Positions 56,220 through 64,000 of a stretch of DNA of 64,000 nt are shown piece after piece. Position numbers and translations under genes: made by a program. Each line of letters opens with the position of its first letter. The first letter of the stretch is position 1. The stretch is from Xylaria sp. FL1777 (Eukaryota > Ascomycota > Sordariomycetes > Xylariales > Xylariaceae). The DNA is taken from NCBI GenBank assembly GCA_022578965.1, contig MU400523.1, forward strand, positions 465,212 through 529,211. The letters run 5' to 3'. Below the pieces are notes generated by a model. It had not been told where the DNA came from. It did no database searches and saw only the letters and a list, made by a program, of their open reading frames with translations.

Positions 56220-58260
56220 ATATGCTAGCGTTTAAGTTCTTTGTTTAGTTTTTGGTTATTTTTTTAATTTATTATTTTAGCGTTTTTTTTAGTTTTGCTG
56301 CTATTAAAGTAGCTTTAAAGTTATAAAGTCCATTTTTTAATTTTAGTTTTGCTAGTATATTTGCTTGTTTATTACTATTAATATTGCAGTGCTTTAAGCT
56401 TTAACATATTTTAATATTATATTGTTTTATTAGTTTATATATTTTTATAAAAACTTATTATAACGTTATTAAAGCGTTTTTTTAAGCGTATTAAATTGCT
56501 GCTATATTATTTACATAAAAAGTTATAATAGTATTAATTAAGTATTTTTGCATAGCTTTTTAAAGCTTTTTTAAAGCTTTTAGTACTTTTGTATTAAATA
56601 TTATGCTATATAAGTTTAGTTTTCTTTTTTTTTTTATAACAAATGTTTATTTTTTATAAATAGTATATTTATAGCTTATATTATTATATGTTTTTAAACT
56701 ATTTAAAAAAACAGTAATGTTAAATTTTAATTAGTTTATAAACTATTGCTTAAACGTTTTTACTGCTGTTTTTTTATTAATGCTGTTTATAAAGTTAGCT
56801 TTTAATTTTATAAAAAACTTTAGTAAGTATAATATTAGCTTTTAAATGTTTAATAGCATTTATGCTGCAATTTATAAGTTAATATAAGCTTTTTGTTTTT
56901 GTTTAGTTACTTTGCTTTTTTATATTATTTTAAGCATTAATTATAATACTAATAAATATATATTATAAACTGTTTTTATTTTTAAAGCAAAACAGTTTTT
57001 AGCTTGTTTAAGCGCTATTTTTACAGTTAAAATTCTGCTTATAAAAAATAAGCTATTCTTAAAAAACATTTTTTATATTAGCAATACTTTATAAGCTGCT
57101 TTTAGAAATGCTTACTAAATTATATATATATGTTCTTTAAGTTTAATGTTTATTAAACATTTGTAGTTATTTATAGTTTTACTTGCAGGTTTTTTTTATT
57201 TTTTGTACTATGCTTTATATTTATATAAAAATAATAGTATTAAAACTATATTAACTATTTTTTAAAGACTTGCTGCTAAAAAGCTTTTAATTATAGCTAA
57301 AATAGCCTTAATATAGTTTGCTATTTTGTTTTTTTTAGTTGCTTTTTTTTTTATATGCCTTTAAAACTTTAATTTTTTATTTAAATAAACGTTTAGCTAA
57401 TATAATACTAAAGTTTTTTTAAGTTCTTTAAGGTTTACTAAAAAAATAAATATTATTTTTATGCTATTTTAAAGTTTAATAGTTAAGTTTGCATTAATTT
57501 GTTCTTTTGTAAAATAAATAGTTTTTATTTTGTTAAGTATAAAAGTAATTTTGTTTTTTTGTTTATATTTTATAATTTTGTTAATTTGTTTTTTAGCTTT
57601 ACATATGCTTTTTTTTAGGGTTTTTTTTAAAGCTAGCATGCTTAAATTATTAGCATATTTTTATTAGCTAAAGTTGCTTTTTATTAGTTTATATAAGTAT
57701 AATATATAATATATTAATAATGTTAAGAATTTTTATAGCATATTATATATAATTTTTTTAAAGTTTATTACTACGTTTTTTAAATGTGTAATAATTTTTT
57801 GTTTTATTAAAAAGCTTTTTATAAAATTAATAACTATTGTTAGTTAGCTTTACTTTATTATTTTGCTTATAAGTTTGTTTTTTAGTAATACATTAAATGC
57901 TTTTTATATGTTTAGTATAACTAGTATAACTACTATTTTATTAGTTAATATAAGCTTTATGTTATATATAAAGCTTGCTATTAAATTTATTGCAAACTTT
58001 TTAAGTATTATATTTATATATTATAAGCTTATTAAGCTAGCTATTTATATTGTTTAAATTATTTTTTTTATTATAAGTTTCTTTAAGCTTTTCTTAATGC
58101 AAAATAGTAGTGCAATAAATTTTTAGGATTTATAAAAAGCAAAATTTATTTTGCTTACTTTAAATAGTATAACTACGTTTACGTTTTTTTAAACCTTTAA
58201 AAAAACACTTTGTTTTAAACATTTTTTTAACAATATTTAATAATATTCGTTAATAATAAG
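56220..58260 (-). mobile_element. RIP-mutated non-LTR retrotransposon (reverse transcriptase and RNase H)
   Basis: A single minus-strand frame (codons starting at positions divisible by 3) reads through about 2 kb with no net frameshift. In order: a fingers segment with KFIALL and IKKSLKKLI (about 58090); VILVILNI*KAFNV (first active-site block, about 57890); KSFLIKQK; KYANNLSMLALKKT (the YxDD box with both Asp now Asn, 57620-57660); VYLNKKLKF* and RHIKKKATK (thumb, 57340-57400); then RNase H with FYVNNIAAI (about 56520) and KHCNINSNKQANILAKL (56345-56395). Stops stand where Trp is expected and Lys or Asn where Glu, Asp or Gly is expected, all G-to-A on the coding strand. The order RT then RNase H fits fungal Tad1/LINE-type elements. 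The endonuclease half (beyond 58300) could not be read. Confidence 0.85.
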
Positions 58261-61200
58261 CTATATAGCAGCAAAATATTTTATTATTACTATGTTTTTT
58301 CTTAGTAAAATTAATTTTACTTTTATAGTATATTTATATGCTTTTTTTATAGTTACTTTAATGTTTTATAAAAATTCAAGCTAAAGTTATATGTTTGTTT
58401 TTAAAAGTTTTATTTTTAGTAAGTTATTTTTTGTAGTAAACTTAATAAAAATGCTTTTAGTAAAATATTTTGCTTTTTTTTTTACTTTTATTATAACTTT
58501 TTTTCTTTTAATAAAAAGTAATACTTTTATAGTGCTTTTTTGTTTATATTAATTAATAACTTTTATAAGTTTTTTATTGCTTTTTATATTGTTTATTCTT
58601 TTTTTTTAGTATTTTTTTTTAGCTTTTTTTACTATTATAAAAAATTAGCGTTAAATAACTTTTACGTTTTTTATATTAAGTAACCTTTAAAAGTCTTTTT
58701 ATGTTTATGCATATTTAGTTATTTATTAAAGCGCTGCTTTATTATGCTTACGTTTTTTTGTTTTTATAGTTTAAACATATTTTAATATTAATATTATTAG
58801 TGCTTTAGCTATTATTTTTACTTTTTTTTGTGTTATAGCTTTTTTAATGTTTAGTAATACTTCTGTTTTAACTTTTGTTAAGTTTTTAAGTTTTTTTAGG
58901 TTTTTTTTCCTAATAAAAACTCTAAAAAACTTTGCAAAATATTTAAATAATTTTTTTTATAATAATATAATCTATATTAACTAATAATTAAATAAAGTTT
59001 TTAGCTTTTTAACTATTTAGCTTTTAATAAATAGTATGTTTAAAAATAGTATATTTATAACGTGTTTTGCTTTATAAGTTGTTTTATTTAGCACTTTTAT
59101 AAAATATATGTTTGCTTTAGTTGCTTAGTTTAAAATCTGTTATTTTTTATAAAAAGTAATAGTTTTAAGTTCTTAGTTTAAATATTTTACGTTTAAGTTT
59201 TTTATTATTAAGCAGTTTTTTAATAATATTAGTGCTATAATATATTTTATTACTGCGTTTATGTTTAATATTTAATAATAGTTTAGTATTTTATACTTAT
59301 TAATATTTAGCTATATAAAATCTTAATAATATATAAAAGCTTTTTTTTTTATTACTAAGTTGCTTTATATTTTAATATATATTATTACTTTAAGCTTATT
59401 TAACTTTTTTATATTTTAAGTATTAACTAATTTATAGTTCTTATATTTTTAATAAGTTTATGTTTTTTTGTTTTTTCTTTTGTTTATTTATAGTTTAGTA
59501 ATTATAGCAACATTTATTTCTTTATTTTAGCATTTTTATAAAAATACTAAATAGTTATTTGCTTTATGCTTTATGTTTTAAGCTATTACTTTAATTAACC
59601 GTATAATAATAGTTAACTTTGTTTTTTAGTATTATTTAGTTATATATTTGTATTGCTTTTTATTTTATTGCTACTAAGCTTTAAAAGTTCTTTAAAAGTT
59701 TTATAAGTTAACTTTATTTTTAGCTTTTTTAGTATGCTAATAAGTTTAATAATATTACTTTTAATTACTATTTTTGCTAACTTACTAACTATTAGTAGCA
59801 GTACTAATATAATTATAAAAAAAGCAGCAATAATTTCGTTTTTTATTTTTTTATTATTAGTTTTGCTAAAAGTAGTTCTTAATAATATAGTTCTTAAAAA
59901 TAATATAGCTTTAATGCTTAATTTTTTTAAAACTAATAAAGCTTTTTTTTTATTTTTGTTGTTTTGTTGTTTTAATAGCTTTATTAATATAGTTTTCTTT
60001 TTAGTAGCTATAATAGTAAGCAGCATGTTTTTATTATTATAATTTATGTTGCTTGTTTGTTTAATTGTTTTAACTTAAGCTAATAAAAATAAAATTATTT
60101 TGTTATTAATTTTGCATAGTTTATATAAGCAGTTCTTATAATTTATTAAGTAAAAGTTACAATAGTTAATATACCTTAATATAGCTATATAGTTATTATT
60201 ATTTATAAGTTTATAAACATTTAGTTTAATACTATAGTTTTTGTATAAAAGTTTCTTATTATAAAACTTAGTAATATAATAGCTTTAGCATTTAAAGTTA
60301 TAATAAATAGTTTATGCTTATTTTTTTTTTTTTAAAAAAGCTTGCTAGCTAAAAACAGCTTAAACCTTTTAATAAGTTCTTTAAAAGCTATTACTTAAGT
60401 AGCTTTTTTAGTTTATAAGTTTACTTTTTTATAAAAAATATAAACATTTATTAAAGTTAAGTTTGTTTAAACTTTAATTTTTTTTATTATTATTTCTTAA
60501 GTAATAAATATTAAAGTATTAATTAAATAATTTATTATTAATAATAGTACTTTTAGTATTACATATATTACTTATTTTTTTAGTAGCTTTATTATATAAG
60601 CTTATAAAGTTTGCTTAATAATTTTAATGTTTTTTTTTTTAAAAGCTTGTTTTTTATTATTAAGTTTATAGTTTTAATAGCTTAGCTTATTTTTATTAAT
60701 TATATATTTTTAATAGCTTTGCTTAATAGTTATAAGCCTTTAAAAATTGCTGTTTTAGCTATATATATTATTAATTAATATATTTATACCGCTTTTTCGT
60801 TTAGTTTTATTAATATATATATATTTTTATAGTTTTTTTAAAAGTTTGTTATAATATTAGCGCTTTATATTAAATATATAAAAAGCTTGCTAAAAGTTAT
60901 AAATTGCATAGTTTTTAATATTAACTTAAAATAAAGCTTAGCTTTTTGTTTAGTTGCTTTAATATATAAAAACGCTATAGCTAATATTATTATTAATAAT
61001 TATTTAGTACTTTTTATTTATGCTAATATATTAACTAAGCATAAAAAAGCTATAGTAAAACTTTTAAATTATATATATATAAATGCGTTTAAATGCTATT
61101 TTAATATTTTTATGTAGTTTTTAGCTATTTAGTAATAGTTAGCTTAAGCATTTCTTTTAAAAAAGCATATAAATTTATTAAAAACAATTATTAGTATTAT

Positions 61201-61489
61201 AATAACTTTTTTTTAGATTTTATTTTTACAGTTAATTTTAGTGTACTACTTAGTAAGCATGTTTTAAAGCAATAGTTCGTTATTTTTTCTAGCTATTATA
61301 AGCTTTAATAATAAGTTAATATTTTAAATCTTTATTTATTTAGCTTATTATAAATTAGCACGCAATAAAATGTTTATAATAAATGCTCTTATATATATAT
61401 TATCTTTAAAAGTTATAGCTAAGCGTAATAATATAATAAAGTCCTGCATTAATATTTTGCTTTATGCGTAAACATAGTAAAATTATTAC

Positions 61490-61775
61490 CAATTAAGCCT
61501 TTAGTATTTAGTAAAAATTACGCTAATTTAGTGGCGTGTTAGTGTTTTTAGTGTAGTACACGCAATGCTACTAACAGTAGCTTGCGCACAAATAATAAAT
61601 AAAAGGAAAGGTAAGGGTTTGTTATTTTAGGTGCTTTAAACTAGAATGGTCCTTGCGTTTATACCTCTTTAGCCATACTACCCCTTTACTAATTATAACC
61701 CTTTTTACCTCCCTTAACACAAACTCGGAATTTTGGTTTAAAGCAACTATGTTAATTTTCCTGCTTACGTTTTTA
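61490..61775. other. Less-mutated island within the AT-rich block
   Basis: About 285 bases are visibly richer in G and C than the sequence on both sides. They include an imperfect hairpin (GCGTGT ... ACACGC, about 61534-61563) and pyrimidine-rich stretches (CTACCCCTTTAC, TTTTTACCTCCC). It holds no ORF. It might be single-copy DNA between two mutated elements, or a promoter or 5' region of one of them. Confidence 0.4.
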
Positions 61776-64000
61776 TTTAAAAAACAATAAACCGTAATTT
61801 ATTTATGCAGCAACTTTAAATTTATTTAAAGTTATACTTAATTAATTAATTATTATATTTTGTATATAGTTATATTTTTTTTGTATTTTTCTAACGCTTA
61901 GTTTTTGTTATATTACATACTATAAATTTTTTAACTAAAATATTGTTTTTTTTATTATTGTTTTTTTTATAATTACTTTGCTTGCTTGTATAGTTTATTA
62001 TACTAACGTTTATATTACTTTTTATATTTAAATTAACTAACTTTTTTAATACTATTTTTATTGCTTTTAATTTTAAAAATAATTTTAATTATAAAAGCAA
62101 TAATTTAAATAAGAAATTTAATTTTGTATGCTAATAATAAGTTATAATAAATATATAAAAGTATTAATATTGTAATTATAATTAAAGCTATAATTTTTAT
62201 TAGTTTTTAAAAAAATAGCTTTTATTATAAACTATAATTAATAATTAATTAAAGCTATAAATATATAAAATAATTAACATATTAAAAAACCTTAAAGTTT
62301 AATAGCGTTTTTAAAAAGCTAATATTTAAATAAAATTTAAAGAAAATAATGCAAGTTATAATATTATTAATATTTTTATATTTTAAAACAAGCTTTTTAC
62401 TTTATTTAAATAATTAGCTTTTATTAAATTTAATTTTAAAGCATTTAAAGCTTTTAATAAAAAGCTTTATTAAGTTAAAAATGTTTATAATATATAATAA
62501 ATCAAAAGGTTATTTTGTTTTTTTTAGTTTTAAATCTAAAATGTATTTTTATGTTTTGCTGCTTTTTTTTTAAGTATTTTTATAAATTAGCAAACTAAGC
62601 ATAAATTTTATAATATAACTAAAGCTAATATATTGTTCTTTTATATTATTAAAGCATATATAATTATAGCTTTATTATTAAATATATATATATTTTTAAT
62701 AAGTAATTTTTTATAATAATTTATTAGCATTTATTTTTATAGTAATAAAATATAAACTTAAATAATTAATATTTTTGCTTAATTTAAAATATATATTAGC
62801 TATAAGTTTATTTTAAAACAGCTAAATAAAATAGCTAAATAAAATTATATATATAATAGCTAATTAACTAATGTTTTAATACTTAAATTAATAAATATAT
62901 AGCTTAACTTAAAGTATATTATTTATAACTTAAGTATTATATTTATATATAATAATTTTAACTTTAAAAATAATGTTTAAAATCTTAGCATAAATTATAA
63001 AAATATTATGCAAAATTTAACTAATTGTTTTATAGTTACTAGTTTAAATATGCTTAGCTTATTTATATAGTTATAATAATATATTATTACTTTTTTTAAA
63101 AGAAAATAGCTTTTTTTTTACTTAATGCTAATTTTAGCTTATATAAATAAAGCAATTAATTATTTATTAGTTTATGTTGTTTATTTTTTATTTAAATTAT
63201 TATATTTAGAAAAGTTTGTTTTATTTTTAAATATTATATAACTAAAAAATAATATTAGCTATATTTTATAAACTTTTGTTATTTATAAAAATAAAAAAAA
63301 AATATTTAAAGTATATTAAGTTTATAATACTTTATTTTATATTATTTTAAATTATTAAAACTATAATAAATAACTTATAATAATATATAAAAATTAAAAA
63401 ACTATATTTTTTATTTAAGCTATAATAGCTATTTAAATAAAAGCAAATAATATATATAACTATAAATAATAAATGCTTTTTATATTAGCTTTTTTTTATA
63501 TTATGCTAAATTTTATTTAATTAATTTTTTGGATTTTTTAAGATCTTTTTATAAAACATAACATATAATTCTTTAGCTATAAACAACATATTAAAAAAAA
63601 TAAAGTTTAATATTATTAAGCTTTATTATTGCTATATAATAAGTTTTATGTTTATATTTTAATGTTTTTAATTTATAACTTAGTTAAATTTAATATATTA
63701 TTTTTTAATAAAGTTTAATTAAACTATATTTAAACAGTATTAAAAAGCATAAATTTTATATTATTTAAGCAAAAAATTATAGCTTTATAGTTTTAATAGT
63801 TAAAATATGCAAATTAAACAAAAAAATATACTTAAAATAAAAGCAAATTAATTAATATTAAGTTTTAAAGCTATTATTAATATATAAATATTATAAAATA
63901 TTTATTTATAATAATTATAATAGTTTAGCTTAATAACTATAAAGTATTATATTAAATTATTTTTTATTTTTTTATTTTTTTTTATAAAAAAAAGTTTAGT

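Larger units (their letters stand above)
55151..64000. repeat. RIP-like AT-rich block, continuing beyond the window
   Basis: From about 55150 to the window end the DNA is overwhelmingly A and T, with dense TA and TTAA and stop codons in all frames. Surviving G and C sit mainly in AGCT, GCT or AGC contexts, while CA/TG are scarce, as expected where C-to-T mutation favoured CA. No gene is intact. A readable LINE relic lies at 56220-58260; a less AT-rich island lies at about 61490-61775. Composition and the LINE point to RIP-mutated repeats, probably heterochromatic (DNA methylation inferred). Confidence 0.85.

Noticed and set aside
57863..58057. 64-codon hydrophobic plus-strand ORF in the AT-rich block
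   Set aside because: Low-complexity Ile/Leu/Phe composition expected from AT-rich DNA; the minus strand there codes for the decayed reverse transcriptase.
59640..60042. Overlapping 128- and 102-codon ORFs on both strands
   Set aside because: Lys/Ile/Leu-only composition; possible LINE ORF1 or endonuclease remains but no motif could be read.
1..64000. CRISPR arrays, bacterial operons or phage-like modules
   Set aside because: None seen; introns and gene content are eukaryotic throughout.

Overview
The window is nuclear DNA of a filamentous ascomycete (Pezizomycotina, most likely a Sordariomycete). The grounds are short 50-170 base introns with GTRNGT donors and CTAAC-type branch points, long intergenic spacers, an AREA/NIT2 nitrogen regulator, a Dbf2/SidB-type kinase, a WSC sensor, a cutinase, and a block of RIP-like AT-rich DNA. 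The lineage is inferred from gene content; no species is claimed. The gene models below were spliced by hand, and exon coordinates are given in each entry.

Layout. 1-16.9 kb: MFS transporter (MFSD10-like), a protein with two DUF7726-like repeats, a secreted cutinase, a decayed ORF, a coiled-coil protein with two AT-hook-like motifs, a small membrane protein, an NAD-dependent beta-hydroxyacid dehydrogenase, a SAM methyltransferase, a decayed tRNA-Arg(CCU) and an epoxide hydrolase. 17-28.8 kb: an unknown protein, phosphopantothenate-cysteine ligase (CoA synthesis), a monocarboxylate-type MFS transporter, a WBP11-like splicing factor and the Dbf2-type kinase. 30.8-34.5 kb: a Cys-rich, probably GPI-anchored surface protein facing a WSC-domain transmembrane sensor. 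34.5-41.9 kb: a long gene-free stretch rich in GTAG/CTAC motifs, upstream of the GATA factor areA (41.9-44.9 kb). 45-55 kb: a 37-residue ORF with its own TATA box, a secreted CREG-like FMN-barrel protein, and an acetyl-CoA transporter.

55.2-64 kb: extremely AT-rich DNA with no intact gene. Read on the minus strand in one continuous frame, 56.22-58.26 kb still shows the reverse transcriptase and RNase H domains of a non-LTR retrotransposon. Its Trp codons have become stops and its Asp/Glu/Gly codons have become Asn/Lys, the pattern expected from repeat-induced point mutation (RIP).

The genes do not form an obvious biosynthetic cluster. They are mostly housekeeping, cell-surface and regulatory genes in a euchromatic arm ending against a RIP-mutated, presumably heterochromatic block. 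The observations most worth following are the readable RIP-mutated LINE, the 37-residue ORF, the tRNA-Arg relic with an insertion in its D-loop, the GTAG/CTAC palindromes, and the AT-hook/coiled-coil protein.
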